Assembly (NCBI RefSeq): GCF_042477335.2
Contig: NC_091245.1
Coordinates: forward strand, 29,026,501-29,090,500
Origin: Ovis canadensis
Lineage: Eukaryota > Chordata > Mammalia > Artiodactyla > Bovidae
Direction: 5' to 3'
DNA: 64,000 bases
Both the position numbers and the translations under genes were made by a program. Shown here in pieces: positions 41,339 to 54,030 of the stretch. Positions within the stretch are counted from its first letter, which is position 1; each line of letters opens with the position of its first letter. The notes under the pieces were generated by a model. It searched no databases, was not told the origin of the DNA, and was given only the letters and a program-made list of their open reading frames with translations.

Positions 41339-42503
41339 CATACCAGAAAGGCATGTACACTAAACAGATGAAACTATAACCTAGTCTTCCAAAATGAAAT
41401 AAAACTAAGAAAATCATATAAAATATGAAAGGATAGCACTAATCAGTACTAGAAAAACTCAGGATTATTACATTGAATGCCAGAAAGAAATAGAAATATA
41501 GCAACAATCACTGGAGAAATGGAGGTTGAACTAGGAGGAACTCAAGAGCAAAGAAACAGGAAATTAATGCCATAGAAAGGAAGGACTTTTTCAAACAAAA
41601 AGGATTAAAAATAAAAAAAGAAATAAATAGAGATGTTAGGCAAAGAAGATCTAACATATGAATAACTGGAGTTCCTTGAGAATCTGGACTCTCATTTTTA
41701 ACTTCAACTCACTCCCAACAAGGTAAGGGATATGGAAATTACTTTTTGCTAATATTTTTAAGTGAGCTATCATTTTCCTAGAATTTTCATTTCAAAACCT
41801 TCACATTGTATAGTCCTTGGCATCTTATAGCCTGTTAGTGGAAGGGGTTGGTGGTAGCAAATAACCCTTCTTTCTCCCCATCTGTAACCTTTTTAGTGTT
41901 ACATTCAATCCTTTGAAGAAAGAAGCTGCTGACTTAATAAAATGTGATTAGCTGTTTCCAAAGACAAAATAAAAGACATTTATTTTAAAAGACAGCTCTT
42001 TGGACATCCAGAGTCTCTTGTGCAACAGTATTTTGATGAGTCAAGCAAAAAATAAATTTGAAACACATGGATGATATTTCCTAAGGGAGCATGGAAAACA
42101 CATATTCCCCAGGATAAACATAAGTCATTATTAGTTTTCTTTTACCAAACTGGAGCCTTGAGGGAGAATTTGAAAGGTTCAGCAAGTTAAAAATGAGGCT
42201 CAAGCTCCTCCTCCTTCCTTTGATAACCCCTCTCTGGAGCCAAGCTGCTAGTCTTGATGGCTGTTTGCTGGGTTAGATTTCAAAGGAGAGAACAATGAAG
42301 GGAGAGGCAGATCCTTGAGGGAAAATCCACACAATACAAACAAAGTATGTAATCCAGACTTTGGAGGTGACCTTTTCTTCCTTTTAAACTGGCCTGAGTT
42401 GTTTGCAAAGTCTGATTTAAACTTCTACCAGTGACACAGAGAGAGTAAAATGGAATTTGTAGGTGAAGGAAGGTGAGGCTACCTGGTGCCTCGTTTCCAA
42501 GTA
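41339..42503. other. Intergenic, unassigned
   Basis: No gene or clear repeat recognised in this 1.2 kb of AT-rich DNA. Confidence 0.45.
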
Positions 42504-42514
42504 TATGAGGAAAG

Positions 42515-42822
42515 TGAAAGTCGCTCAGTTGTGTCCGACTCTTTGCAACCCCATGGACTATACAGTCCATGGAATTCTTCAGGCCAGAATACTGGAGTGG
42601 GTAGCCTTTCCCTTCTCCAGGGGATTTTCCCAACCCAGGGATCAAACCCAGGTCTCCCGCATTGCAGGCAGATTCTTCATCAGCTGAGCCGCAAGGGAAG
42701 CCCAAGAATACTGGAGTGGGTAGCCTATCCCTCCTCCAGTGGATCTTCCCGACTCGGAAATTGAACCAGGGTTTCCTGCACTGCAGGAGGATTCTTCACC
42801 AACTGAGCTATCAGGGAAGCCC
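42515..42822 (-). mobile_element. Bov-tA SINE with internal tandem duplication
   Basis: Reverse copy. Its head half occurs twice: agaatactggagtgggtagc begins near 42585 and again near 42705, each ending in gggaagccc. Outer duplications tatgaggaaag (42504-42514) and tacgaggaaag (42823-42833) show it entered as one unit. Confidence 0.9.
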
Positions 42823-42859
42823 TACGAGGAAAGACAGGATCAAAAGCAGGATATGTTCC

Positions 42860-43010
42860 TGGTAAGCAATAGGTAAGAGCTTCAGAGTCAGACAAATGCA
42901 TATTTGAATCCTAGCACCTTGGTAATAGGTTAGTGTGAGCAAATCATTTATGCTGTTAGTGCACAGGTGTCCTCAACTACGAAAAGGAGGATAATAGTGT
43001 AGTGTACACT
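42860..43010 (+). repeat. MIR-like SINE
   Basis: Contains agagcttcagagtcagacaa, gtgtgagcaaatcatttatg and gtcctcaactacgaaaagga, in MIR order. Confidence 0.65.
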
Positions 43011-43136
43011 GTCCTTTCTTTCAATCCATCTACCTAGCTAATGGAGCCCCCATTACCCACCTTCAGATAAGGTGATAGTCATTAATACTGCATGGCAGGT
43101 CTCTTGTTTTTTAGGCATATAGTAGGATTATACTTC

Positions 43137-43419
43137 GGACAAGGCGATGGCACCCCGCTCCAGTCCTCTTGCCTGGAAAATCCCATGGGCGGCGGAGCCT
43201 GGTGGGCTGCAGTTCATGGGGTCGCTAAGAGTTGGACTCAGCTGAGCGACTTCACTTTCACTTTCCCGTTTCATGCATTGGAGAAGGAAATGGCAACCCA
43301 CTCCAGTGTCCTTGCCTGGAGAATCCCAGGGACAGGGGAGCCTGGTGGGCTGCCATCTATGGGGTCGCACAGAGTCGGACACGACTGAAGCGACTTAGCA
43401 GCAGCAGCAGCAGCAGCAG
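43137..43419 (+). mobile_element. BOV-A2 SINE (two-unit)
   Basis: Two units starting aaggcgatggcaccccgctc and gagaaggaaatggcaaccca, ending in an AGC-repeat tail of seven or more units. Confidence 0.94.
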
Positions 43420-43600
43420 TGAGACCTTCCAGAGCTCTTTGTCCTCTGGCACAGTGACCAACCCTACATGAGAAGTGCTCATTCCAACAACCCAGGGGGC
43501 TGAGTGACTACAGTGAACAGTTTCCCTGCCAATCTGTGATGAACTTGTAACATGAGCAAGAAACAAAACTTCATTGTTTTAAACTGATGAAATCTTTGAA

Positions 43601-43879
43601 CTTTTTTAAAAATTAATTTATTTATATCTGGCTGGGTCTTCTTTCCCATGAGAGGGCTTTCTCTAGTTGAGGAGAGCGGGGGCTACTTTTCGTTGTGGTG
43701 CCCGGGCTTCTCATTGGTGTGGTTTCTTTTTGTGGAGCACAGACTGTTGAGCATGGGCACAGGAGTTGTGGCACATGGGCTGAGTTGCCCCGAGGCGTGT
43801 GGAATCTTCCCTGACCAGGGATTGAACCCATGTCCCCTGCATTGGTGGATTCTTAAACACTGGACCATCAGGGAAGTCC
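43601..43879 (-). mobile_element. CHR-type SINE, long form
   Basis: Reverse copy of about 280 bp: gggtcttctttcccatgaga, gggattgaacccatgtcccc and a ccatcagggaagtcc head. Longer than the other CHR copies here because it keeps the inner region. Confidence 0.85.
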
Positions 43880-44561
43880 GAATTGCTTTATTATTGTAAA
43901 ATAATCTAACCTATACCAAATGATACAAGTAGTAAACCAATAAATGCAATTACCTAATGAGCATAGGTTGAGTGTAGACCAGGCACTGTGCTGGGTCCCA
44001 GGCATGTAAATCAGAGTGAAGTTGCTACTGTCAGAGTTGCTTAAAATGGACATGGAATGCCATGTCTTCCATGAAGCCTTCGCTATCGAATCTCTCCTTC
44101 TAAAAATTCCTGTAATTCCAGCATTCAGTGAATACATGTGGCCTTGAGTAGCACAGAAGAGAAACAGCAAACTTGAGAGCCAGACAATCCCACTTTCAAG
44201 TCCTAGCTTTGCCCCTCCCTTGCTGAGAAGGCTACAGATCTTGCTCTGGTTGAACACTTATTATTGATACCTATTGAATACTGCAAATCATACTATGTAA
44301 ATTTAATTCACACTTGCCCTTCAAGATCAGTTTTACACACACACAGTGTGGTCCCAGGCACTGAAGTCTACATACATATATACAGACTCTTTCTGAGGCA
44401 GCCAAGCGGAGAGGAAAGTGAAGCAAGGATTCACACCCACATCTGTGTGAAAATTTCAACTCTGTTATATAAATAGTTTTTCACTCTATGGTTTGTTTAT
44501 GTGCTTGCTCACTTTTTTTTTTTTTGGTTTGAATATTTATGAAGGTTTGTACTTTTGTTCT
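43880..44561. other. Intergenic, unassigned
   Basis: No gene recognised. A faint MIR-like or L2-like wording near 43965-44010 (ccaggcactgtgctgggtcc) is too short to call. Confidence 0.45.
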
Positions 44562-44838
44562 CGGAGAAGGCGATGGCACCCCACTCCAGTACTCTTGCCT
44601 GGAAAATCCCATGGACGGAGGAGCCTGGTGGGTTGCAGTCTATGGGGTCGCTACGAGTCGGACACAACTGAGCGACTTCACCTTGACTTTTCACTTTCAT
44701 GCATTGGAGAAGGAAATGGCAACCCACTCCAGTGTTCTTGCTTGGAGAATCCCAGGGACGGGGGAGCCTGGTGGGCTGCCATCTCTGGGGTTGCACAGCG
44801 TCAGACACGACTGAAGCGACTTAGCAGCAGCAGCAACA
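44562..44838 (+). mobile_element. BOV-A2 SINE with perfect duplication
   Basis: Complete two-unit element ending agcagcagcaaca. The 13-bp duplication gtacttttgttct at 44549-44561 and 44839-44851 is perfect. Confidence 0.96.
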
Positions 44839-45159
44839 GTACTTTTGTTCTAACCATTTCCTGTTACATTTTTAATCCCCTTTATAGAGGAGGGCAATTA
44901 TCGATTTTTTTCCTCTTATGAGCAATATTATCTAGTAACTTCTTCCTTCACTTCTTCTCCAGCCTCTGGTTGGAAGCAATATTTTGGTTAATAACTGTAA
45001 GGCGATCAGAAGGCTTTGTCTGCCTCTTACATTATGTTCTCCCCATTCTCTATTTTGTTAGTTTTACTGTATATTAAAGACACATAAGCATTAAAAAATA
45101 TATTCTCTCCATTATAACCATCAGTTATCATTAGTTACACAAGCAAATATACATTTAGT

Positions 45160-45373
45160 GCTCTTCTCTGGTGGCTCAGAGGGTAAAGCGTCTGCCTGCA
45201 GTGCAGGAGACCTGGGTTTGATCCCTGGGTCGGGAAGATGCCCTGGAGAAGGAAATGGCAACCCACCCAAGTACTCTTGCCTGGAGAATCCCAAGAACGG
45301 AGGAGTCTGGTGGGCTACAGTCCATGGGGATGCAGAGTCGGACACGACTGAGTGACTTCACTTTCACTTTCAC
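45160..45373 (+). mobile_element. Bov-tA SINE
   Basis: Head tctctggtggctcagagggt, ggtttgatccctgggtcggg, and tail cgactgagtgacttcacttt. Confidence 0.93.
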
Positions 45374-45379
45374 CACCTG

Positions 45380-47080
45380 TTAAGTCAATGTCTCACTAGT
45401 CTGGTCGTCTGAAGTATGTTCCCTAGAAGATGCCTCAGAAAGGTCATGAGAATCGTCCCTGTGTTTTTCCATGCTGATAACGTTTTGTCTTTGGCCTTCA
45501 TACCTGAAAGTCAGTTTTGCCGAATGTAAAATGCTTAGGTCACCCTTCCTTTCTTCAGGTATCTTAGACATAGTTACTCCATAGTCTCCTGACATAAAGT
45601 GCTGTTGTCAAGTCTCATCACAACCTGATTTTCTTTCCCTTATGAGTGAATTTGTCTTTTAGCCTAGATGCCCCAAGTATTTTTTTCTTTAAAAAAAATC
45701 CAATTTTACTATGTCTCAGTGTTGATCTGCCCTCACAGTCTTGAGTCGTTTTGTTTTTAGGAAAGTGTTTTTTATATAACTTTTTAAAAATGTACTTTTT
45801 CTCCTCCACTGCCCCATTATTCTTTTCCCTACATGGACATGTATACTACAAATTTAGATAGTAAGTCTGCCTATCTTCTTTATTTGTCATTTTCTCTTGA
45901 ATTCTCAGTTCAGTTCAGTCGTGTCCGACTCTGCAAACTTTGCAACTTTTTGCGACTCTGAATGCTCAGATTTCTCTTATTCATCCGCAATTTAATTTTC
46001 TTCTTTTCACTTTTTACTCCCTTAAGGCATTATCTGTTGTGCAAAAACCGTGTTAGTCTTATATTCCTTCTAGTTCGGTCTTCACTTGTGAAATGAGTTT
46101 TCCCTTTTATTTCCAATTCTTTACTGAGTTTGAATACCTAATTTTTGCTTTCTATCTCTGACTTGTGCTTGTCTTTCATATCTTATACTATTTCCTTAAT
46201 TTACCTTTGCTCATTTTGAAATTACAATTTTTATCTGGTTTTGTGGGCATGTCTTTCTGGAATGCTTTCTTTTCATTAAGGATGTTTTTCTGCTCCATGT
46301 TCTCATTTTTCTTATAACTTCATTATGAGATTTGACTGCAGTCTCTCTGTTGTTCCTTTTTTTAATATGAAATTAATTTTCCTGCATATTTAGCAGGGAG
46401 GAGTGAGTTAGGATGGCTTTGCTAAATTCAAGGTTCTATAGTTCCTTGTCTATGTGTCCATTAAGTGTTCAAATGAATGGCTTCATACTTTCTCAGATCT
46501 TCTGGCCCTGTTCCCCTCCCCTATTCATTCGGCCTTCCCTTTTCTTTGTCCCAAATATCCCTGGCCTACCCTATTTGTAGTCTGTTCCCTGCAGTTTCTA
46601 GTCTGGTATCCTGGAAAGACACTTTGGCTGGTTTTGAGGGTTCACAGCACCTGGGCTGCTCCAGCCGCTTCAGTCCTTACTGTGGACCCTTCTGCTCATC
46701 AGCTGCAAACTGCGTTAAATAACCTCTCTCTCCCAGTTCCAGCTGCTGTTATTCTATTGGTCCTTTGTACTTTCCAGGGAGTACCTGTTGACTATTTTGG
46801 GGTTCTCTTTATTTTCAGATTTCTCAGATATTCTTGGTTCCCTCTCCTTCTCTCCACAAAAATGCTGATATCATACAAGTCTTTGAGACATCAGCAGTTT
46901 CCACCTACACGAATTTTGGGGTTTGTGGTGCTATCTTGTTTCCCAGTTTTGTTACAGATGTCGATAAAAGTTTTTGGTTTTGCTATCCCAGTTGCTCTAT
47001 TTTTTGTTTGTTTTGCTTTGTTTTTAAGGAGGGAATTCAGGGAGATTTAAGAAATACCACTGCCATCTTCCCAGAATTCT
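45380..47080. other. Intergenic, possible old LINE remnant
   Basis: T-rich plus strand with a long but domain-free frame at 46454-47050. The text near 47055-47080 (ccactgccatcttcccagaa) resembles the complement of an L1 start. A short BovB/Bov-tA tail fragment is at 45906-45958. Weak call. Confidence 0.35.
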
Positions 47081-48799
47081 TTTCTCTCAATTCTTTACAC
47101 AATGCCAACCAGTGAAATCAGACAGACAATGGGCAAACCACCATCCATGATCTTTTCTAAAAGTAGAAGATTCTGAGATGTAATAGTTATCAATCTAAAA
47201 TTAATTCTGATTTTACTTAGGGCGGCAGTGTGCCCAGCTAAGAAGCACTTCCCAGCCTCCCTTGCAGCTAGGGATGACCATGTAATCCAGTTCTGACCAA
47301 TAAGATACAAGCATAAGACAGCAGTGGGACTTTGGAGAAAGCTCACCAAAAGTCAGCTCAACTCAGCTGGCCAACCAACCCCTTTGGCCCTTTCCCTTCT
47401 TTTCACCTGTCAAAAGCTGAGCTGAGCTGCAAAGAGCTGAGCTGCCAAGCATCTGTGTAAAGTAGTAAAAATGAAACTAATGGTCAATGATTGACTCATT
47501 TACTGTGACAGTATAACCAAGAGACTAAACAGGAGAAAGTGCTGGCTCCCCAAATGTTCCATTTTTCTCCCTGGCACAGTGCCAGGCAAGAGTCAGATGG
47601 ATTAGTACAGATAATCAGGACTGTCTCACTGCTGAAGGATCCCTAAACAAAAGGCTCCTGCCTTTTTGCATACTTGGAGGCAGGGAGAAGGGAGCAGAGA
47701 AGGGCTGAGAGTGGAAAAGTACTACACACTTAGAACAGAGGAAACATTTCAAAGCCACACAATGGCCCCCTTCCCTCCCACCACCACCCCACAGCCAGTA
47801 AGTTGGTCTCTGCAGAGGCACCTAAGAAAGGCCATGGCTAGGTCCCCCTTCCTCCCACAGGAAGCCTGGGCTAAGGCTGGGGTGACGGTAGAGTGAGGCC
47901 AGAGCCCTTGATTGCAGATCCCCTCAGAGGGTGCAGTGCACAGCCTCTGTACCTTCCCATGAAGCTGTGAGTAAAGCTTTGAATTAATAATTGCCTATGG
48001 CTGGGTCTGAAATACGACACATAGGTTTTAGGCTTAGAGCTGGACTCCTCACTTCCTCCACTTTGCTGGAAAAGGAAGCAGGCATATTGGGGTAAAATGG
48101 TAACAAATTCGTGCTAAAGCTTGCTGAACAAAAGAAGATAGAAGGCAGAGTCGGTGATGGCCTCATGGAGCAGCCATTATCTTCAACTTCTATTTACATG
48201 AGAAAAATAAAACTGCTCATTTGTTTAAGCCACTATTTTTCTGAGTTCTTTTACAGCTGAATGCAGTTTTCAAGGGCTACATGGGGGTCCCAAGGGCAGT
48301 GGCTTCCTAAAGGGTGATGCTGGTTGGTTCATGACGTTTTCAATGGTACTTGGTAGGTGAGAAAGAATAAACAATGTAGTCAGTTTTTCATAAAGGAAAT
48401 TTATTCAAGTTTTTAGTACTGAGACTATGCCCTTCCAGATCCTTTGATATTATAATGTCCTCTCTTTCATAAGATGATGGTGCTAATTTACGATGCTGGT
48501 TATGTCTAAAATCCTTACTTAAAAATTAAATTCTGACCACTGTATAATGAATCTCTAAACATATTTTTGGAAAAATGTATTTAGGTCATATCATACTTAA
48601 AAATACTTAGTAGTAACTAATTTGCCCATCAAAATTGGATATTTATATGTGCCTGGAAAAAAACTCACTGTTTTTCTTTACTTGAACACTTATCACACTT
48701 CTGTGACCAGATGTGTGGTTTTCCACATTAAACAATTTTTACATTAATTGCCTGTAGTGCAGATCTACAGGTTAAGGGTCTTAATGCTAACTGCAAGCA
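47081..48799. other. Intergenic, unassigned
   Basis: No gene recognised. The stretch 47220-47345 (cttcccagcctcccttgcag) resembles a widespread old mammalian repeat, but I cannot name its family. Confidence 0.4.
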
Positions 48800-49560
48800 G
48801 TGGGTCCCCAGGTTACACACTGTCGTGGCAGTCTGACGGCAGATTGGAGAAGAATTTCCAGACACAGAGCATTTCAGAAGAGAGTGAGTTTATTAAGAAC
48901 AAACAGCAGAGATGATGTGGGCGCTGAAAGCACAGAGGGCCAACCTCCTGAGACCAGGGAAAGTTGACTAGACACTGTTAGAACACCACACTGGCTCAAG
49001 GGAAAGCCAACGCTTTTTGTGGGTTAGTAGCCAATTTTTATAGCCTCAAGACAAAGAAAATTCCTGCTGGAAGGTTAGCATTAAGTGATTGGTTAGGGTG
49101 CTATAAAGTGAGTACTAGGCTAGGCATTTCTGAATAATATGGAGCTTCTCAGGTGGCACAATGGTAAAGAATCCACTTGCCAAAGCAGGAGACACGAGAC
49201 TCAGGTTTGATCCCTGGGTCGGGAAGATTCCCTGGAGCAGGAAATAGCAACCCACTCTAGTATTCTTGCCTGGAAAATTCCAAGGACAGAGAAGGCTGGT
49301 GGGCTACAGTCCATGGGGTTGCAGAGTTGGACATGATAGAGTGACTATGCACACACATTAGGTCAGGAAACTTGCTGGTGATGATCAGGGGACTTTTGGC
49401 AACAGTTATGAAGGAGCTCAGTCAATTTCGGAGGTGACCTGGGTTCTGGGCTCCCCTTCTCAGGCCTTGATGCAAGGCCTCGCACCTGTGGCCTTGGGAT
49501 AGCCCTCTACACCCATGACTTCTGCCCGACTCAGCTTACAAGTTGGAGGTTCCCACAATC
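48800..49560 (-). repeat. Probable solo ERV LTR, interrupted by Bov-tA
   Basis: On the minus strand it holds a TATA-like CTATAAAAATTGG near 49047-49035 and an AATAAA near 48898-48890, about 150 bp downstream, the arrangement of an LTR promoter and poly(A) signal. No internal retroviral genes are seen beside it. The Bov-tA at 49141-49350 splits it. Family not resolved. Confidence 0.55.
49141..49350 (+). mobile_element. Bov-tA SINE
   Basis: From ggagcttctcaggtggcaca to tggacatgatagagtgacta, including ggtttgatccctgggtcggg. Inserted in LTR-like DNA. Confidence 0.9.
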
Positions 49561-50215
49561 CCCTCCTTGGGTTTGATAATTTGCTCACAGAACCCAGGAA
49601 AACAGTCAACTTACTATTGTTGGCTAATATACAACGGACATTTTAAAGGATGCAAATGAACGGCCAGAGAAAGAGACACATAGGGTGAGGTCTAGAAGAG
49701 TCCCAGGTGCAGGAGCTTGTGTCTACCTGGATTTGGGGGCACACCACCCTCCCAGCACATGGATGTATTCACCAAACCAGAAACTCTCCACACCCAGTTC
49801 TTTGGGTATTTTTATGGAGGCTTCATCGCATAATGATTGATTAGTAACTCTGTTTCTTGTCCCTCTCCTCTCTATGGAGAATGGGGGTTAGGGATGAAAG
49901 CTCCAGGCTTCTGATCATGGCTTGCTTTCTTGTGACCAGCCCCATCCAGGGGCCCAAAATCTCCTAATTAGAACCCAAAATGCTCTACTACCCAGGAAAT
50001 TCCAAGAGATTTAGGAGTTCTGTCAGATACTTCTATAGCTCAAGAAACAAGGGTCTCAGGGGCTCTCTGTCAGGAACTGGTGCCAAAGACCAAACATCAG
50101 GACAGAAGATTCTCCTAGTACCCCTATTCACAAGGGCTTTAGGGGCTTTTGTCAGGAACTGGGACAGAAACTGACATATATATATATATATATATAAATA
50201 TTATTTCACAATATG
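49540..50215 (-). repeat. Old LTR-like repeat ending in a TA tract
   Basis: Text such as ctcacagaacccaggaaaac, cacaccaccctcccagcaca and tttttatggaggcttcatcg belongs to a widespread ancient mammalian LTR, seen here in reverse. A (TA)n run lies at 50176-50195. Family name not resolved; it could be joined to the preceding LTR. Confidence 0.55.
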
Positions 50216-50887
50216 CTTCTGGTCTTCAATAAGAGGAAAATCCTGTCACTTTTGGTAAGAGAGAGGAAGGAGAGGTGACAGACGGCTTGTACAGGGGAAT
50301 TCACAGGATCCACATGTGTAAGAATCGCTGCCTTGGGCAGCAGAAGTTAAGTATTCAAGAAAGAGTGAGCCAGGGCACCAGTTCAGAGGGTGACTGCAGA
50401 GTATGAAGGCCAAGTTCTTTGAAGAGTACTTGAAGACAAAAGAAATATTTAGCTGGAGAAAACTCAGGGGGCGCAGAATAGCAGCTTTCAAACATCTGAA
50501 GTTATCAAAGGGAAAGAAGCTTAGCCTCGATTTGAGAGCCCAGGGTTAGCGCTTAGACCAACCAGTGAAAACCGAAGAGGCCCTTCTCACAGCTTGAGCG
50601 GTTCAGGAGGAATGGCTGCCTTGGTGAGGCTGAGGCTGGTGACTCCTGAGTAGGGATCACTGGACCTTGGATCCAGTGATCCACAGGATCAGAGACCTTG
50701 TCTGTTTTGTTCACTGCCCCAGTACCTAGAAAGGTGATCAGCACACAGTAGGTGCATAATATATGTATATTTGTTGAATAAGGTAATGGGGGTGACATTC
50801 AGCATTTGATAGGAGGTTTGCCAAGGTGACCTTCATCAGCTAAACGGTAGTCTGAATTTGTGCGCAGCTTCCTTTATCTCTGTGTTG
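50216..50887. other. Intergenic, unassigned
   Basis: No gene recognised. The end, near 50725-50790 (gtgatcagcacacagtaggt), looks like a MIR or L2 tail. Confidence 0.4.
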
Positions 50888-51212
50888 CTCTCAATTGCTA
50901 AGTCATGTCCAGCTCTTAGCTACTCCATGGACTGCAGCACGTTAGGCTTCCTTGTCCTTCACCATCTCCTAGAGTTTGCCCAAACTCATGCCCATTGAGT
51001 CAGTGATGCCATCCAACCATCCTCATCCTCTGTCACCCCCTTTTCCTCCTGCCTTCAATCTTCCCCAGCATCAGGGTCTTTTCCAGTGAGTTGGCTCTTC
51101 ACATCAGGCGGCCAAAGTACTGGAGCTTCGGCTTCAGTATCAGTCCTTCCAGTGAATATTCAGGGTTGATTTCCTTTAGGATTGACCCGTTTGATCTCCT
51201 TACAATCCAAGG
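50888..51212 (-). mobile_element. BovB LINE 3' end fragment
   Basis: Reverse copy, ctaagtcatgtccagctctt to gatctccttacaatccaagg. About 325 bp. Confidence 0.9.
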
Positions 51213-51544
51213 AGATTACCTGCATTATCAGCCTTTTAACTCTAAATGCATCTTCGCAGTTGTCTCGCAGACACATGACACAACACACAAATTCACGGGG
51301 AACTCTGGTGCTGAAGAGGACAACAGAAGCAGGGGGCAATCAGGAGTCCCGACCTGGCAGAAATCAGGTGTGGATGGCACGCGTTTTGAACACAAAGTAC
51401 AAAAAAAGTGTCTTTGAGGTGTCACTTCTCCCTTTCATGAACTCTAGCCAGGAAGTAATGCCACCTGGAAGAGGCGCTCAAAGGGCTCTAAAAGAATTTT
51501 CCAAAATATGTATGTCAATAGGTAATAGGTAAACATGTTCTGTT

Positions 51545-51729
51545 CTTTTTTAATATTTATTTACTTGGCTGCACTGAGTCTTAGTCACAGCACATGAGAT
51601 CTTCAGCTGCAGCATGCTCACCCTTAGTTGAGGCATGTGGGATCTAGTTCCTTGACCAGATATTATCGAACCTGGACCCCCTGCACTGAGAGCACGGAGT
51701 CCTAGCCACTGGACCACTAGGAAAGTCCT
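51545..51729 (-). mobile_element. CHR-type tRNA SINE
   Basis: Reverse copy: gaggcatgtgggatctagtt, cctagccactggaccactag and ggaaagtcc head. Confidence 0.85.
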
Positions 51730-51749
51730 CGTAAGCACTGTTCAATACT

Positions 51750-52010
51750 TCAGTTCAGTTCAGTTCAGTCTCAGTCATGTCCAACTCTTTGCGACCCCAT
51801 GAACTGCAGCATGCCAGGCCTCCCCGTCCATCACCAACTCCTGGAGTTCACCCAAACTCATGTCCTTCAAGTCGGTGATGCCATCCAGCCATCTCATCCT
51901 CTGTCGGCCCCTCCTCCTCCTGCCCCCAATCCCTCCCAGCATCAGAGTCCTTTCCAATGAGTTAACTCTTCGCATGAAGTGGCCAAAGTATTGGAGTTTC
52001 AGCTTTATCA
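51750..52010 (-). mobile_element. BovB LINE 3' end fragment
   Basis: Reverse copy starting with the repeated cagttcagttcagttcagtc tail and ending at ggagtttcagctttatca. Confidence 0.92.
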
Positions 52011-53032
52011 TACTTAGAGGAGGAAAACTTCTGATGTTCATTCAAACCCCAACACCCCAAAAGTTAGCACATGAAGTCAAGACTCCCAGCAGCACGCTGC
52101 AGGCTGACAGTAAAACATCAAAGAAGAAGGTGAGGTTAAAGTCATGAAGTACAGACACAGACATTATTATTATTATTTGCATTTTATATTTATTTTGCAA
52201 CCATTAGATTCAGCTGCCCACAGTCAGGTCACCAAAGACAAATTTTCAGACTCACTATGAATCCAAACCAAAGTTCACAGTTTGGCCACTTGAGGATGGC
52301 AAGGGGAGCAGAGGCTCACCTGGGTAATCTGTACACAATCCAAAGAAAAGCACCCCAGTTAGGATGGAACCATCTCAGGGATTAAGGGTGTGCCTAATGT
52401 GAAGCACACCAGGTGACTGTGAGAGGCAAATGCCAGGCACCAAAGTAGCCCACCCCCTTGTATTTCTCCCCAAATCAGCGCACAGTCACAATGACAACCA
52501 ACAGCATAACGAAGAGCTGAATGACATGGCTCTCAACTCAACCACATTTAACTCTTGTTTGTTAAATAGGAGATGATTAGGCTTCAGTGTGGCACCACCC
52601 AGATGTGGGGTGTTGGGTCCATTCCATCTGTCTTCCTGATGCCTTTGGTTATTCTGCTTTTCTGCAGCGGATGCCATGTCCAAAAGAGCCACACTCCAAA
52701 ACCCATCGAAGAGAACTGAAGAGCGAAAAGAGTCACTCTCAAGACAAAGACTCCCCCATACAGGAAGGATTCAGAGAGAGAACTTCGACACCAGAGAAGT
52801 CTGCAGCCACCAGCTCGCCAAACCTAGAGCCTTGAGTCCTGATTTACAGGTTACAGGGAAGACTTACTGCTAGCTCAGAGATGACATTTTAAAGTTTTTC
52901 TCCATTTCTTTGGAAACCCAGTGACTTCCTCGGACACAGATCCCAAAGCTACCTTCACCCAGTCTCCTCAAACTCTTCTTTGTGGTTGCTCTGTTTGGTG
53001 CTAGAGGAGAAAAGATAAAAGAAAATATGGAA
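52011..53032. other. Intergenic, unassigned
   Basis: No gene or repeat recognised in about 1 kb. Overlapping small frames near 52587-52873 have no domain. Confidence 0.45.
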
Positions 53033-53158
53033 GGGACTTTCCTGGTGGTCCAGTGGTTAAGACTCCACACTTCCACTGCAGGGTGCACAAGTCTGATCCC
53101 TGGTCATGGAACTAAGACCCCACATGCTGCACACACAGTCAAAAAGAAAATAAAAAGA
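53033..53158 (+). mobile_element. CHR-type tRNA SINE
   Basis: Reads gggactttcctggtggtcca, gtctgatccctggtcatgga and an A-rich tail. Approximate duplication aaatatgga on both sides. Confidence 0.88.
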
Positions 53159-53214
53159 AATATGGAGGGACAGAGAAAGATTCAGGAGCTGAGAGATGAC
53201 TGTGTTTATTTAAA

Positions 53215-54030
53215 CACAAGCTGGAATCAAGACTGCCAGGAGAAATATCAATAACCTCAGATATGCAGAGGACACCACCCTTATGGCAGAAAGTGAAGAA
53301 GAACTAAAAAGCCTCTTGACGAAAGTGAAAGAGAAGAGTGAAAACGTTGGCTAAAAACTCAACATTCAGAAAACTAAGATCATGGTATCCAGTCCCATCA
53401 CTTTATGGCAAATAGATGGGGAAACAAAGGTAACAGTGACAGACTTTATATTTTTGGGCTCCAAAATCACTGCAGATGGTGACTGCAGCCATGAAATTAA
53501 AAGACACCAGCTCCTTGGAAGAGAAACTATGACCAACCTAGACAGCATATTAAAAAGCAGAGACATTACTTTTCCAACAAAGGTCCGTCTAGTCAAAGCT
53601 ATGGTTTTTCCAGTAATCATGTACAGATGTGAAAGCTGGACAATAAAAAAGGTTGAGCGCCAAAGAATTGATGCCTTCAAACTGTGGTGCTGGAGAAGAC
53701 TCTTGCAAGTCCCTTGGATAGCAAGGAGATCAAACCAGTCAGTCCTAAAGGAAATCAACCCTGAATATTCACTGGAAAGACTGATGCTGAAGCTGAAGCT
53801 TCAATACTTTGGCCACCTGATGTGAAGAGCTGACTCATTAGAAAAGAACCTGATGCTGGCAAAGATGGAAGGCAGGGTGAGAGGGGTCAACAGAGGATGA
53901 GATGGTTGGATGGCATCACCAACTCAATGGACATGAGTTTGAGCAAGCTCCAGGAGATGGTGAAGGACAAAGAAGCCTGGTGTGCTGCAGTCCATGTTGT
54001 CACAAAGAATGAGACACGACTAAGCAACTG
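53215..54030 (+). mobile_element. BovB LINE, 5'-truncated
   Basis: Begins acaagctggaatcaagactg just before the YADD region (here changed to a YAED-like gcagaggac) and runs to the tail. A frame of 147 codons at 53382-53825 covers the C-terminal part. Dead. Confidence 0.94.

Noticed and set aside
43390..43419. CAG trinucleotide repeat as an unstable coding repeat
   Set aside because: It is the usual AGC-repeat tail of a BOV-A2 SINE; similar tails occur at 12385-12406 and 44820-44838.
46454..47050. 198-codon hydrophobic frame as a membrane protein gene
   Set aside because: The stretch is pyrimidine-rich, which yields L, F, S and P in any frame. It has no recognisable family, no promoter, and sits in DNA that may be an old LINE remnant.
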